NCBI RefSeq assembly: GCF_001279585.1
Contig: NZ_LGEC01000092.1
Coordinates: forward strand, 124,001 to 188,000
Direction of reading: 5' to 3'
Source: Nocardiopsis sp. NRRL B-16309
Lineage (GTDB): Bacteria; Actinomycetota; Actinomycetes; Streptosporangiales; Streptosporangiaceae
Length of the DNA: 64,000 bases
Under the pieces are notes generated by a model that saw only the letters and a list, made by a program, of their open reading frames with translations, was not told the origin of the DNA and did not search any database. This document shows positions 8,649 through 17,388 of the stretch, in pieces. The stretch's first letter is position 1, and each line of letters opens with the position of its first letter. The position numbers were made by a program, and so were the translations under genes.

Positions 8649-9790
8649 TCCGGTGGACGGTACCCGCGGCCCTGGCCGCCGGGCGCTGGGCCCTGTCCCG
8701 GCACCGGCGGCGACGCCCACGCGCGCGCCCGGTGGACCTGGTCCCGTGGGCGGTCGCCGGAGCGGCCCTGGGCGTCTGCGCGTCGACCCTGACCGAGCGC
8801 CGCCGCGCCACCCTCCTGCGGGGCAGGGCCGTCCTCGTCACGGGCGGCACCCGGGGACTCGGGCTGCGGATCGCCCGCGAGTTCGGCGCCTACGGCGCGT
8901 CCGTCGCCGTGTGCGGCCGGGACCGGGAGCGGCTCGACCGGGCCGTCGCGGGGCTCGCCGGACGCGGGATCCGCGCGCACGGCATCCAGTGCGACGTCGC
9001 CGACCCCGAGCAGGCCCGGTCGCTGGTGGAGGAGGCCGCCGAGCGGCTCGGCGGCCTGGACGTGGTCGTCAACAACGCGGGCGTCCTGCGGGTGGGGCCG
9101 CGCGAGACCATGACGACCGCGGACGTCGAGGAGGCCATGGCCGTCATGTTCTGGGGCCCCTACCACGTCGCGCGCGCCGCCTGGGGGCGGTTGAGCGAGT
9201 CGCGGGGCTCCCTGGTCACCATCACCTCCATCGGCGGCCAGCTGGCGGCGCCGCACCTGCTTCCCTACGCCTGCGCCAAGGCCGCGCAGGCCAAGCTCTC
9301 GGAAGCGCTCGCGGCCGAGAGCCTCGGCTCGGGAGTACGCGTGACCACGGTGGTGCCGGGCCTGATGCGCACCGGCTCGCACCGGGGCGTCGTCTTCTCC
9401 GGGGCCCCCGAGCGCGAGTACGACTGGTTCGCCCTGTGCGCCGGGCTGCCCCTGCTGTCCATGAGCGCCGAGCGGGCCGCCCGCCGGATCGTGCGCGCCA
9501 CGGTCCGCGGCCACGGCTACGTGGTCCTGACACCGGCGGCCCGTCTGGGGATGGCCGTGCACGGGCTCGCCCCGGGGCTGACGCAGCGGGCGGCGTCCCT
9601 GGCCGGGTGGCTGCTGCCCGCGGTGCCGCCCGAACCGGAGGAGCGGCCGGGCACCGAGGCGGCGGTCCAGGGCGTGCCGGGACAGGTCGTGCACGCGCTC
9701 ACCGCGCTCAACGAGGACGCCGCCCGGCGCCTCAACCAGCCGTCCCGCGCCGGGACCGCACCACCCGGCGACGGCGCACGCGAACCCTAG
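8645..9790 (+). CDS. SDR family oxidoreductase with N-terminal membrane segment
   Basis: A 381-residue protein. Residues 1-50 contain a hydrophobic or basic N-terminal segment with VPWAVAGAALGVCASTL, probably membrane-associated. A classical short-chain dehydrogenase domain follows: cofactor motif TGGTRGLG (near residue 62), NNAG, and active-site Y-x3-K in LLPYACAKAAQ. The TGG variant of TGxxxGxG is common. A C-terminal extension of about 60 residues ends in a Pro/Gly-rich tail. It probably oxidises or reduces a lipid-like substrate at the membrane. The ATG at 8645 was chosen; a GTG at 8630 is possible. A stress-like promoter and a leader ORF precede it. Confidence 0.85.
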   Translation: MIRWTVPAALAAGRWALSRHRRRRPRARPVDLVPWAVAGAALGVCASTLTERRRATLLRGRAVLVTGGTRGLGLRIAREFGAYGASVAVCGRDRERLDRAVAGLAGRGIRAHGIQCDVADPEQARSLVEEAAERLGGLDVVVNNAGVLRVGPRETMTTADVEEAMAVMFWGPYHVARAAWGRLSESRGSLVTITSIGGQLAAPHLLPYACAKAAQAKLSEALAAESLGSGVRVTTVVPGLMRTGSHRGVVFSGAPEREYDWFALCAGLPLLSMSAERAARRIVRATVRGHGYVVLTPAARLGMAVHGLAPGLTQRAASLAGWLLPAVPPEPEERPGTEAAVQGVPGQVVHALTALNEDAARRLNQPSRAGTAPPGDGAREP

Positions 9791-9806
9791 ACCTGGGAAG
9801 GTCGCC

Positions 9807-10778
9807 ATGACACGCTTCGGATACTTCCTCGCCGCGGAGGAGCACGGGCCCAGGGACCTGGTCGACCAGGCCAGGGGCGCCGAGTACGCCGGGTTCGACG
9901 GCCTGTGGATCTCCGACCACTACCACCCGTGGCTGGACGCCCAGGGGGAGAGCCCGTTCGTGTGGTCGGTGGTCGGCGCGATCGGCGAGGCCACCGACCT
10001 GCCCCTCACCACGGCGGTGACCTGCCCGACCACCCGGGTGCACCCGGCGGTGATCGCGCAGGCGGCGGCGACCTCGGCGCTGCTGGTCCGCGGCGGCTTC
10101 ACCCTCGGCGTGGGCACGGGCGAGGCGCTCAACGAGCACGTCGTCGGGCAGCCGTGGCCGCCGGCGTCGGTGCGGCTGTCGATGCTGGAGGAGGCCATCG
10201 GGCTGATCCGCGAGCTGTGGAGCGGCAAGGTCGTCACCCACCGGGGCGAGCACTACACCGTGGACACCGCCCGCCTGTACACCCTGCCCGAGCACGCGCC
10301 GGGCATCCACATGTCCGCGTTCGGCCCCAAGGCGGTGGACCTGGCCGCGCGCGCGGCCGACGGACTCATCGTCATGTCGCCCGACTCCGAGCCCATCGAG
10401 GCGTTCCGCTCCCACGGCCGCCCGGGCCGTCCGGTGCAGGCGGGCCTGAAGGTGTGCTGGAGCACCGACGCCGACACCGCCCGGCGGATCGCCTACGAGC
10501 GGTGGCCCACCGAGGCGCTCGCGGGCGAGTCCCTCCAGGTCCTGCCGCAGCCCAAGCACTTCGAGGAGCTCACCGAGACCCTGGTGACGCCGGAGATGGT
10601 GGCGCGGCGGGTCCCGTGCGGCCCCGACCCCGAGGCCCACGTCGCCGCGATCCGGCCCTTCGTGGAGGCCGGCGTGGACGAGGTCTACATCAACCAGATC
10701 GGCGACGACCAGGAGGGCTTCTTCGAGTTCTACTCCAACGAGGTCCTGCCCCGCCTGCGGCGGCTGGAGCGCGCCTGA
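9807..10778 (+). CDS. LLM-class F420-dependent oxidoreductase (TIGR03557/FGD-like)
   Basis: A 323-residue bacterial-luciferase-like TIM barrel. It opens MTRFGYFLAAEEHGPRDLV and carries GFDGLWISDHYHPW, TTAVTCPTTRVHPAVIAQAAAT, FTLGVGTGEALNEH and IHMSAFGPKAVDLAARAADG. These are hallmarks of the F420-dependent glucose-6-phosphate-dehydrogenase-related family. F420 binds at the barrel mouth and hydride transfer occurs on an unidentified substrate. It follows the SDR gene by 16 nt with a GGGAAGGTCGCC site, so cotranscription is likely. A 7-bp hairpin (10782-10802) lies just after the stop. Confidence 0.88.
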   Translation: MTRFGYFLAAEEHGPRDLVDQARGAEYAGFDGLWISDHYHPWLDAQGESPFVWSVVGAIGEATDLPLTTAVTCPTTRVHPAVIAQAAATSALLVRGGFTLGVGTGEALNEHVVGQPWPPASVRLSMLEEAIGLIRELWSGKVVTHRGEHYTVDTARLYTLPEHAPGIHMSAFGPKAVDLAARAADGLIVMSPDSEPIEAFRSHGRPGRPVQAGLKVCWSTDADTARRIAYERWPTEALAGESLQVLPQPKHFEELTETLVTPEMVARRVPCGPDPEAHVAAIRPFVEAGVDEVYINQIGDDQEGFFEFYSNEVLPRLRRLERA

Positions 10779-10843
10779 CCGGCGGCCCCGCAGGCGGGCC
10801 GCACCGCTTGCACCCCGCACCCGTTGTCGAAGGAGGACGTCCC

Positions 10844-10996
10844 ATGCACGCCAGAGCACCGGTCCTGCGGTACCCCGACCCGCTGCCGCCGGACCCGTTC
10901 CCGCCGGTCCCGCCCGCGCCCGACCCGGTGCCGCCCCCCGAGCCGCCGGCTCCGGAACCGGTCCCGCCCCCCGAACCGGAACCCGAGCCCGTCTGA
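10844..10996 (+). CDS. Proline-rich small protein (50 residues), hypothetical
   Basis: An ATG preceded by a near-perfect AAGGAGGACGTCCC ribosome site opens a 50-codon ORF. After a short MHARAPVLRYPD start the sequence is almost entirely repeated P-P, D-P, E-P and P-V units. It has no signal peptide, membrane helix or known domain and is expected to be disordered, possibly polyproline II. It is convergent with the ClpC-type gene, leaving 19 nt between stops. The strong ribosome site is the main reason to believe it is real. Confidence 0.6.
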   Translation: MHARAPVLRYPDPLPPDPFPPVPPAPDPVPPPEPPAPEPVPPPEPEPEPV

Positions 10997-11015
10997 GCCG
11001 AGGGCGGATCGGGCC

Positions 11016-13511
11016 CTAGTAGGCGGCCACGGTGGAGATGCGCAGCTGTTCGTCGGTGTCCACGTCCACCAGGACGTGGTCACCCGCCACGACCTGGCCG
11101 TCCAGCACCATGCGCGAGAGCCGGTTGCCGACCGAGCGCTGGATCGTGCGCCCCAGCGGCCGCGCGCCGTAGGCGGGCTGGTAGCCGCGTTCGGCCAGCC
11201 AGCCCACCGCCTCGTCGGTGAAGCGCACGGTGATGTCCTGGGCCTTGAGCCGCTGCTCGGTCTGCTCCAGCATGAGCCGGGTGATCTGGGCCAGCTCCTC
11301 GGCGCCCAGCTGCTGGAAGACGATGACCTCGTCGATGCGGTTGAGGAACTCCGGGCGGAACTCCTCGCGCAGGCGCCGCATCACGCGCTGCTCGGTGTCG
11401 GGGTCCATCTGGCCCTCGGCCGTGAAGCCCATCGGCCCGCCGCCGGTGATCGCCTCCGACCCCAGGTTGCTGGTCATGATGACCACCGTGTTGCGGAAGT
11501 CGACCGTGCGGCCCTGCCCGTCGGTCAGCCGGCCGTCGTCCAGCAGCTGCAGCAGCAGGTTGAACACGTCCGGGTGGGCCTTCTCGACCTCGTCGAGCAG
11601 CAGGACGGAGTAGGGGTGGCGCCGCACCGCCTCGGTGAGCTGGCCGGCCTCCTCGTAGCCGACGAACCCGGGCGGGGCCCCGGTCAGGCGGCTGGCGGTG
11701 TGCCGCTCCTGGAACTCGCTCATGTCGATGCGGACCATGGCCTCCTCGGACCCGAAGAGGGTCTCGGCCAGCGCCCGCGCCAGCTCGGTCTTGCCCACGC
11801 CGGTCGGTCCCAGGAAGAGGAAGCTGCCCACCGGGCGGCCGGGGTCGCCGAGCCCGGCGCGTGAGCGGCGGATGGCCTCGGAGACGGCCGTGACCGCCTC
11901 GTTCTGGCCGATGACGCGCTCGTGCAGGTTGGCCTCCAGGTTGACCAGGCGTTCGCGCTCCTCCTGGGTGAGCTGCGAGACGGGGATGCCGGTGCTGCGC
12001 GCCACCACGTCGGCCACGTCGTCGCCGCCCACCTCGGGCACCGAGGACCCGGTCCCGCGCGCCTGGTGCACCGAGCCCTTGGCCCGCGCGATCTCGTCGC
12101 GCAGGGACGAGGCGCGCTCGTAGTCCTCCTCCTGGACGGCCTTCTCCTTCTGCTCCTCCAGGGTCTTCAACCGGCCCTCCAGCTCGCGCAGGGCCGCGCT
12201 GGAGGTGCGCAGGCGCAGCCGGACGCGGGCGCCGGCCTGGTCGATCAGGTCGATGGCCTTGTCCGGCAGGAAGCGGTCGGTGACGTAGCGGTCGGACAGC
12301 TCGGCCGCCGCGACCAGGCTCTCGTCGCTGAACCGCACCTGGTGGTGCGCCTCGTAGCGGTCGCTCAGCCCGCGCAGGATCTCGATGGTGTCCGCGACCG
12401 AGGGCTCCGGCACCAGGATGGGCTGGAAGCGGCGCTCCAGCGCCGCGTCCTTCTCCAGGTTCTTGCGGTACTCGTCCACGGTGGTCGCACCGATGATGTG
12501 CAGTTCGCCGCGGGCGAGCGCGGGCTTGAGCATGTTCCCGGCGTTCACCGCCCCCTCGGCGGCACCGGCGCCCACGATCGTGTGGATCTCGTCGATGAAC
12601 ACGAGCAGGTGGTCGGCCCGCTCGCGGATCTCGTCGACGATCTTGGTCAGGCGCTCCTCGAAGTCGCCCCGGTAGCGGGTGCCGGCGACCACCCCGGCCA
12701 GGTCCAGCTGGACCAGGCGGCGACCGCGCAGGATCTCGGGCACGTCGTCGTCGAAGATGCGCTGGGCGATGCCCTCCACGATCGCGGTCTTGCCCACGCC
12801 CGGGTCGCCGATGAGCACCGGGTTGTTCTTGCGGCGCCGGGCCAGCACCTCGACGCACTGCTCGACCTCGTCGTCGCGGCCGACCACGGGGTCCAGCCGG
12901 CCCTCACGGGCCAGGGCGGTCATGTCGGTGGCGAACTCGTCCAGGGTGGGCGTGTCCGAGGGCTCGCCCTCGGTCTGCTCCGGGGCGGGCACGGCCCCGG
13001 CCGAGTGCTGGAGCGACTCCGGCGTGACACCGGAGTCGCGCAGGAGCTGGCCCACCGCACCGGAGGGGTTGACCGCCAGCGCGAAGAGCAGGTGCTCGGG
13101 CGTGATGCTGGAGCTGCCGGTGGCGCGCGCGATCTGCAGGGCGTCCAGCAGGGCGCGCTTGGCCGAGGGGGTGAGCCTGGCGGTTCCGGGCATCACCGAG
13201 CGCGGGGCCTGGGCGACCGCGTGGTCGATGACGTCGCCCAGGGTGGAGAGGTCGGCGCCGGTGCGGTGGACCAGGTCGCGCGTGGGCTCGTAGCGCAGCA
13301 GCGCCCACATCAGGTGGATGGTGTCGACGTCGGCGCCGCCGGTCTCCAGGGCACGGCGCACGCCGCTGTCGGCCACCTGCCGGGCGTCGGCGCTCATGAG
13401 CTTGGACAGGTCCACACGGCGGACCGGACCGCGCGCGCCCAGGAACCGGGCGAGGAACTCGTCGAAGGAGCCCGGTTCGTTGCCGTGGCCGTCGGGAAAG
13501 TCGTGTGTCAT
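11016..13511 (-). CDS. ClpC-type AAA+ unfoldase (Clp protease ATP-binding subunit paralogue)
   Basis: An 831-residue class I Clp/Hsp100 protein. The order is: Clp N-terminal repeat domain (about residues 25-165), AAA module 1 with Walker A GDPGVGKTAIVEG, a UVR-like mid segment (KEKAVQEEDYERASSLRDEI), and AAA module 2 with GPTGVGKTELARALA and LLLDEVEKAHPDVF. The C-terminal D2-small domain ends in STVAAY. It unfolds substrates for ClpP or disaggregates proteins. An acidic N-terminal extension (MTHDFPDGHGNEPGSFDEF) differs from housekeeping ClpC, so it is probably a second paralogue. No adaptor or clpP gene is adjacent. Confidence 0.92.
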   Translation of the reverse strand: MTHDFPDGHGNEPGSFDEFLARFLGARGPVRRVDLSKLMSADARQVADSGVRRALETGGADVDTIHLMWALLRYEPTRDLVHRTGADLSTLGDVIDHAVAQAPRSVMPGTARLTPSAKRALLDALQIARATGSSSITPEHLLFALAVNPSGAVGQLLRDSGVTPESLQHSAGAVPAPEQTEGEPSDTPTLDEFATDMTALAREGRLDPVVGRDDEVEQCVEVLARRRKNNPVLIGDPGVGKTAIVEGIAQRIFDDDVPEILRGRRLVQLDLAGVVAGTRYRGDFEERLTKIVDEIRERADHLLVFIDEIHTIVGAGAAEGAVNAGNMLKPALARGELHIIGATTVDEYRKNLEKDAALERRFQPILVPEPSVADTIEILRGLSDRYEAHHQVRFSDESLVAAAELSDRYVTDRFLPDKAIDLIDQAGARVRLRLRTSSAALRELEGRLKTLEEQKEKAVQEEDYERASSLRDEIARAKGSVHQARGTGSSVPEVGGDDVADVVARSTGIPVSQLTQEERERLVNLEANLHERVIGQNEAVTAVSEAIRRSRAGLGDPGRPVGSFLFLGPTGVGKTELARALAETLFGSEEAMVRIDMSEFQERHTASRLTGAPPGFVGYEEAGQLTEAVRRHPYSVLLLDEVEKAHPDVFNLLLQLLDDGRLTDGQGRTVDFRNTVVIMTSNLGSEAITGGGPMGFTAEGQMDPDTEQRVMRRLREEFRPEFLNRIDEVIVFQQLGAEELAQITRLMLEQTEQRLKAQDITVRFTDEAVGWLAERGYQPAYGARPLGRTIQRSVGNRLSRMVLDGQVVAGDHVLVDVDTDEQLRISTVAAY

Positions 13512-13529
13512 CGGTTCTCGTCCCCCGTG

Positions 13530-13557
13530 CGTACGGTAGTTCTGTATGTACCCTACG
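13530..13557. promoter_or_regulatory. Inverted repeat upstream of the ClpC-type gene
   Basis: CGTACGGTA and TACCCTACG, separated by 10 nt, form an imperfect 9-bp inverted repeat (8 of 9 positions) about 20-45 bp before the start codon. It does not resemble the HspR (HAIR), CtsR or ClgR operators I know. It could be an operator for a heat or stress repressor. Confidence 0.35.
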
Positions 13558-13580
13558 TGATGGCTTGGAGGGGGTCGCCA

Positions 13581-14540
13581 TCACGCCCCGGCGTGGGACG
13601 CCTCGTCCAGCCGGGCCTTCTCCTGGTCGGTGAGCCGCAGCCCGCCGACCGGAAGCAGCGCGGACAACTGGTCCAGGTCGCGGGCGCTGGCCAGCACCGA
13701 GGCGACGGCGGGCCGGTCCACGAGCCAGGCCAGCGCGATCGTCGCCGGAGCGGCGCCCCGCCGCGCGGCGATCGCGTCGAGTTCGGCCAGCACGCGCGGA
13801 CCCTGGGGCCGTTCGAGGTAGGCGCGGGCCTTGCCGGCGCGCGGACTGTCCACCTCGCCGCCGTCGGGCCGGTACTTGCCGGTGAGGAAGCCGCGGGCCA
13901 GCCCGAAGTAGGGCAGCAGGGCCAAGCCCCGCTCCTGGGCCAGCGGGACCAGGTCCTCCTCGACCGCCCGCTCCATCAGGTTGTACTGCGGCTGGACGCA
14001 CACCGGGGCGTGCAGGCCGCGGTCCCGGCACGCGTCCAGCCACTCGGTGATGCGTTCCGGGCTGTGGTTGGACAGCCCGATGGCGCGGACCTTGCCCTCG
14101 TCGACCAGGGCGGAGAAGGCCTCGGCGCTCTCCGCGACCGGCGTGCGGGGGTCGTCGAAGTGCGCGTAGTAGAGGTCGACGGCGTCCACGCCCAGGCGCT
14201 TGAGCGAGGTGTGCGCGGCGGCCCGGACGTTGCCGGCGGACAGGCCGGGGAACTCGGGGTGGCTGCTGACCTTGGTGGCGATCACCAGGTCGTCGGGGCG
14301 GCCCCGGGAGGCCAGCCAGGCGCCGATGACCGTCTCGGACTCGCCGCCGGTGTGCCCCTCGACCCACGCGGAGTAGGAGTCGGCGGTGTCGACGAAGGTG
14401 CCGCCCGCGTCGCGGTAGGCGTCCAGGAGGCGGAAGGAGGTCGCCTCGTCGGCGGTCCAGCCGAACACGTTGCCGCCCAGGCACAGGGGTGACACGACGA
14501 GGTCGGAGCGGCCCAGCCGGCGCGGGTTGTTCTCGGTCAT
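13581..14540 (-). CDS. Aldo/keto reductase
   Basis: A 319-residue AKR barrel. Catalytic Asp/Tyr are in TFVDTADSYSAW, Lys in DLVIATKVSS and His in DLYYAHFDD. The QPQYNLMERAVEEDLVPLAQ and LPYFGLARGFLTGKYRPDGG segments place it in the voltage-gated-channel beta-subunit-like/IolS-like clade. The ATG at 14540 is preferred to an upstream in-frame start at 14579, because MTENNPRRLGRSDLVVSPLC is the usual opening of the fold. It is next to but not clearly cotranscribed with the ClpC-type gene. The substrate is unknown. Confidence 0.85.
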   Translation of the reverse strand: MTENNPRRLGRSDLVVSPLCLGGNVFGWTADEATSFRLLDAYRDAGGTFVDTADSYSAWVEGHTGGESETVIGAWLASRGRPDDLVIATKVSSHPEFPGLSAGNVRAAAHTSLKRLGVDAVDLYYAHFDDPRTPVAESAEAFSALVDEGKVRAIGLSNHSPERITEWLDACRDRGLHAPVCVQPQYNLMERAVEEDLVPLAQERGLALLPYFGLARGFLTGKYRPDGGEVDSPRAGKARAYLERPQGPRVLAELDAIAARRGAAPATIALAWLVDRPAVASVLASARDLDQLSALLPVGGLRLTDQEKARLDEASHAGA

Positions 14541-14832
14541 GCTCACCGTTCTCGGGGTCGGGGGTCGGGTCCTGACCACACGCTAGGACAGGGGATCGCG
14601 GGACGCGAGGCGGTTTCCGCGGCGATGGGGACGCACAGCCGCTCCTCGACCGACATGAGTCCTCCCGGCGTGGTGCGTGCGGTCCGCGACGGAGCAGCGT
14701 ACCGAACGCCGTGCCCGCCGGAGGGGCGTTCGGTTCCGGAGCCGGAAGTGTCAGGCGTCCCCTCTAGGATCCGGGAAGGAGGGCTCATCGGTCCGGGCCG
14801 CGGGCCGGGCCCCGGAGAACGCGGGTGGCGCA

Positions 14833-15456
14833 ATGAATGACGTGTGGAAACTCGTGCACGCCGAACGCCGGGCCCTCATCGCGGACCTGTCCGGTCTCGC
14901 GCCGGACCGATGGTCGGTGCCGTCGCTGTGCGAGGGCTGGACCGTCCACGACGTGGCGGCGCACCTGGTCGACTCGGCGCGCACGACGCGCCTCGGGTTC
15001 GTCGTCGACCTGCTGCGGGCACGGATGGACTTCGACCGGCTCAACGAGCGCGGCATCGCCCGCGAGCGGGGAGGCGGCCCGGCGGACACGCTGGCGCGGC
15101 TGCGGGAGGTGGCGTCCCGGACGACGACCCCGCCGGGACCGCTCGCCACCCGGCTCGTGGAGGAGGTCGTCCACGGGGAGGACGTCCGCCGCCCCCTCGG
15201 CATCACCCGCGACTACCCGACCGAGGCGGTCGTCCGCGCGCTCGGCGTCCAGGTCCGCACACCGGTCGCCTTCGGCGGCGGGAGGGAACGAGCGGCCGGG
15301 CTGCGACTCGACGCCTCCGACAGCGACGTGGACATCGGCGAGGGCCCGGTCGTCTCCGGCGGCACCCTGGACCTGCTCCTCGCCCTGTCGGGCCGCCGCA
15401 CGGCCCTCGACGGCCTGCACGGCCCGGGCGCGGACGCGTTCCGCGCCCGGGACTGA
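14833..15456 (+). CDS. Maleylpyruvate isomerase family mycothiol-dependent enzyme
   Basis: A 207-residue DinB/MDMPI-fold protein. The N-terminal bundle contains LCEGWTVHDVAAHLVDSA, where the His residues are the expected metal ligands, and a later LVEEVVHGEDVRRPLG supplies a third His. The C-terminal half resembles the family's SCP-like domain (VVSGGTLDLLLALSGR). Such enzymes use mycothiol, the actinobacterial thiol, to isomerise or conjugate small electrophiles. The start at 14833 (MNDVWKLVHAERR) gives the usual opening of the fold. The specific substrate is not known. Confidence 0.85.
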   Translation: MNDVWKLVHAERRALIADLSGLAPDRWSVPSLCEGWTVHDVAAHLVDSARTTRLGFVVDLLRARMDFDRLNERGIARERGGGPADTLARLREVASRTTTPPGPLATRLVEEVVHGEDVRRPLGITRDYPTEAVVRALGVQVRTPVAFGGGRERAAGLRLDASDSDVDIGEGPVVSGGTLDLLLALSGRRTALDGLHGPGADAFRARD

Positions 15457-15570
15457 CCAGCAGCGCGCCCCGGCACACCCGCCGCCCGTGCGGGAGCCGG
15501 GCCCCGATCCCGCGAAGTGGGCCCGGCACCCCGTGGGCGGCGTGCGGCAGGCCCCTAGGGCATATGTGAT

Positions 15571-15599
15571 GGATGCTGTCCGTCGCGAGCGGCGCATCC
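15571..15599. terminator. Weak hairpin between convergent genes
   Basis: GGATGC and GCATCC pair across a 17-nt loop that can itself pair CCG with CGG. This is the only structure I see in the 263-nt gap between the mycothiol enzyme and the xylulokinase stop; otherwise the gap holds nothing recognisable. Confidence 0.3.
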
Positions 15600-15719
15600 A
15601 GTGGTGCTCTCACCAGGCCGAATGAAGAGGTCAGCCTGGTCCGGCTCTCGGCTGATGAGAACGCAGTGAGAGTGCCGCTGGAGCGCCGCGCAGCAGGGCG
15701 AGTGTCCGCGGAGTGCGCC

Positions 15720-17102
15720 CTAGACCCCGTGGGCGGCGCGCCGGACGCTCGCGTAGCGCTCGTGGACCTCGGCCACCACGGCGGGCTCCGCGGCCGGACC
15801 GGCCTCGGCGGTGTCCCAGACCGGCGGCTCCGCGGAGCCCGCCAGGGCCCAGGCCGCCTGACGGGCCGCGCCGATCGCGACGTACTCGGCTGCCGGGGGT
15901 GCCACGACCGGCGCGTCCAGGATCGTCGGCGCGATGGCGCGCACGGCCGCCGAACGCGCGCCCCCGCCCAGCAGGAGGACGCGCCGCACCGGCACCCCGG
16001 TGTCGGTCAGCGCGGTCATCCCGTCGGCCAGGCCGCACAGCATGCCCTCCACGGCCGCGCGGGCGATGTTCTCCGGCCGCATGTTCGAGCGGCGCAGCCC
16101 GTGCAGGGAACCGGCCGCGTCCGGGAGCACCGGCGTGCGCTCGCCGTCCAGGTAGGGCAGCAGCACGACGCCCTCGGCGCCCGGCTCGGCGGCCATGGCC
16201 AGCGCGTCGAGTCCGGCCAGGTCGACGCCGAGCATCGCGGCGGTGGCGGTCAGCACCCGCGCGGCGTTGAGCGTGCAGGCCAGCGGGAGGAACCGGCCGG
16301 TGGCGTCGGCGAAACCGGCCACGGCGCCGCTGTGGTCCCGGGTGGCCCGGTCGTTGACCGCGAACACCGTGCCGCTGGTGCCCAGGGACAGCGCCGCGTC
16401 ACCGGCCCGCAGCCCCAGGCCCAGGGCCGCGCCCATGTTGTCGCCCGTGCCCGGCGCGATGAGCGCTCCGGAGGGCGTGCGCCCGACCGCCTCGGCGGGT
16501 CCGGCCACGCGGGGTACGTCGATCTCGCGCCCGAAGGCCCGCACCAGCAGGTCGGTGCGGTAGGCCCCCTCCGCCGGCGACCAGTAGCCGGTGCCCGAGG
16601 CGTCGCCCCGGTCGGTGGTCGGCTCGCCCCCGCCGCCCAGGCGCCAGGTCAGCCAGTCGTGGGGGAGCATCACCCCGGCCACGCGGGCGGCGGCCTCGGG
16701 CTCGTGCTCGGCCAGCCACCGCAGCTTGGTCACCGTGAAGCTGGCCACGGGAACGCTCCCAACGGCATCGGCCCAGGCCTTGGGTCCGCCGAGTTCGGCG
16801 ACCAGGTCGTCGGCGGCCGCGGCCGAGCGCGCGTCGTTCCACAGCAGGGCGGGACGGACGACCTCGCCGTCGCCGTCCACGGTGACCATGCCGTGCTGCT
16901 GTCCGGCGACGGCCACGGCGGCCACGCCGTCGAGCAGTCCGTCGGAGGCGTCGGTCAGCGCCGACCACCACGCGCGGGGGTGGATCTCGGTTCCGTCGGG
17001 GTGCGGCGCGCGGGCCTCGCGCACCACCGCGCCGCTGTCGGCGTCGCAGACCACGACCTTGCAGGACTGGGTCGAACTGTCGATTCCGGCGACCAGGGCC
17101 AT
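15720..17102 (-). CDS. xylB: Xylulokinase (FGGY family)
   Basis: A 460-residue FGGY carbohydrate kinase. It has the N-terminal phosphate-1 motif LVAGIDSSTQSCKVVVCDA, AVAVAGQQHGMVTVD (sugar-binding loop typical of xylulokinase) and RPALLWNDARSAAAAD. Further on are LGTSGTVFAV and the FGGY C-terminal signature region VRRVLLLGGGARSAAVRAI. It phosphorylates D-xylulose to xylulose-5-phosphate. The length is somewhat shorter than the roughly 485-500 usual, but no motif is missing. No xylA is adjacent. It is divergent from an ABC importer operon, with a CRP-like palindrome between them. Confidence 0.9.
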   Translation of the reverse strand: MALVAGIDSSTQSCKVVVCDADSGAVVREARAPHPDGTEIHPRAWWSALTDASDGLLDGVAAVAVAGQQHGMVTVDGDGEVVRPALLWNDARSAAAADDLVAELGGPKAWADAVGSVPVASFTVTKLRWLAEHEPEAAARVAGVMLPHDWLTWRLGGGGEPTTDRGDASGTGYWSPAEGAYRTDLLVRAFGREIDVPRVAGPAEAVGRTPSGALIAPGTGDNMGAALGLGLRAGDAALSLGTSGTVFAVNDRATRDHSGAVAGFADATGRFLPLACTLNAARVLTATAAMLGVDLAGLDALAMAAEPGAEGVVLLPYLDGERTPVLPDAAGSLHGLRRSNMRPENIARAAVEGMLCGLADGMTALTDTGVPVRRVLLLGGGARSAAVRAIAPTILDAPVVAPPAAEYVAIGAARQAAWALAGSAEPPVWDTAEAGPAAEPAVVAEVHERYASVRRAAHGV

Positions 17103-17276
17103 TTCCGCTCCGGTGGGTGAGGGTGAACAGTGGACGGTGGGCGCTCTCGGGCGCCACCGGGTGCAGCAGCCGTTCCAGAGTGATGGCCGCGGCGCGCTCG
17201 GACAACCCCGGGGCCGGTGGAAGGCACTGGACGTTCACCCCGATGGGCACACCCGGGCCCGCGCTCCCCACCAGGA

Positions 17277-17290
17277 GTGATTCAGATCAC
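17277..17290. promoter_or_regulatory. CRP/FNR-family-like palindrome
   Basis: GTGATTCAGATCAC is a perfect palindrome matching the GTGA-N6-TCAC core recognised by CRP-family regulators. It lies in the divergent region between xylB and the ABC importer, 112 bp upstream of the importer start. Confidence 0.45.
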
Positions 17291-17333
17291 GGAGCCGGTC
17301 CCACGGGGTGGGAGCGTCCGGGTTCCACAAAAC

Positions 17334-17348
17334 CTACTTCTTAAGTAG
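17334..17348. promoter_or_regulatory. Palindrome CTACTTcttAAGTAG upstream of the ABC importer
   Basis: A perfect 6-bp inverted repeat with a 3-nt spacer, set in an unusually AT-rich patch (aaaacctacttcttaag) about 40 bp before the substrate-binding protein start. The position suggests an operator overlapping the promoter. The cognate regulator is unknown and none is encoded next to it. Confidence 0.45.
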
Positions 17349-17388
17349 AGTTTCCCTGGAATCGTCGACCAGCGAGGTGAGTGCCCAC

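Noticed and set aside
11922..14492. 856-codon plus-strand open frame across the ClpC-type and aldo/keto reductase genes
   Set aside because: It is antisense to two clear genes. Its composition (Val/Gly/Gln/Arg-rich, no motif) is typical of reverse frames at very high GC.
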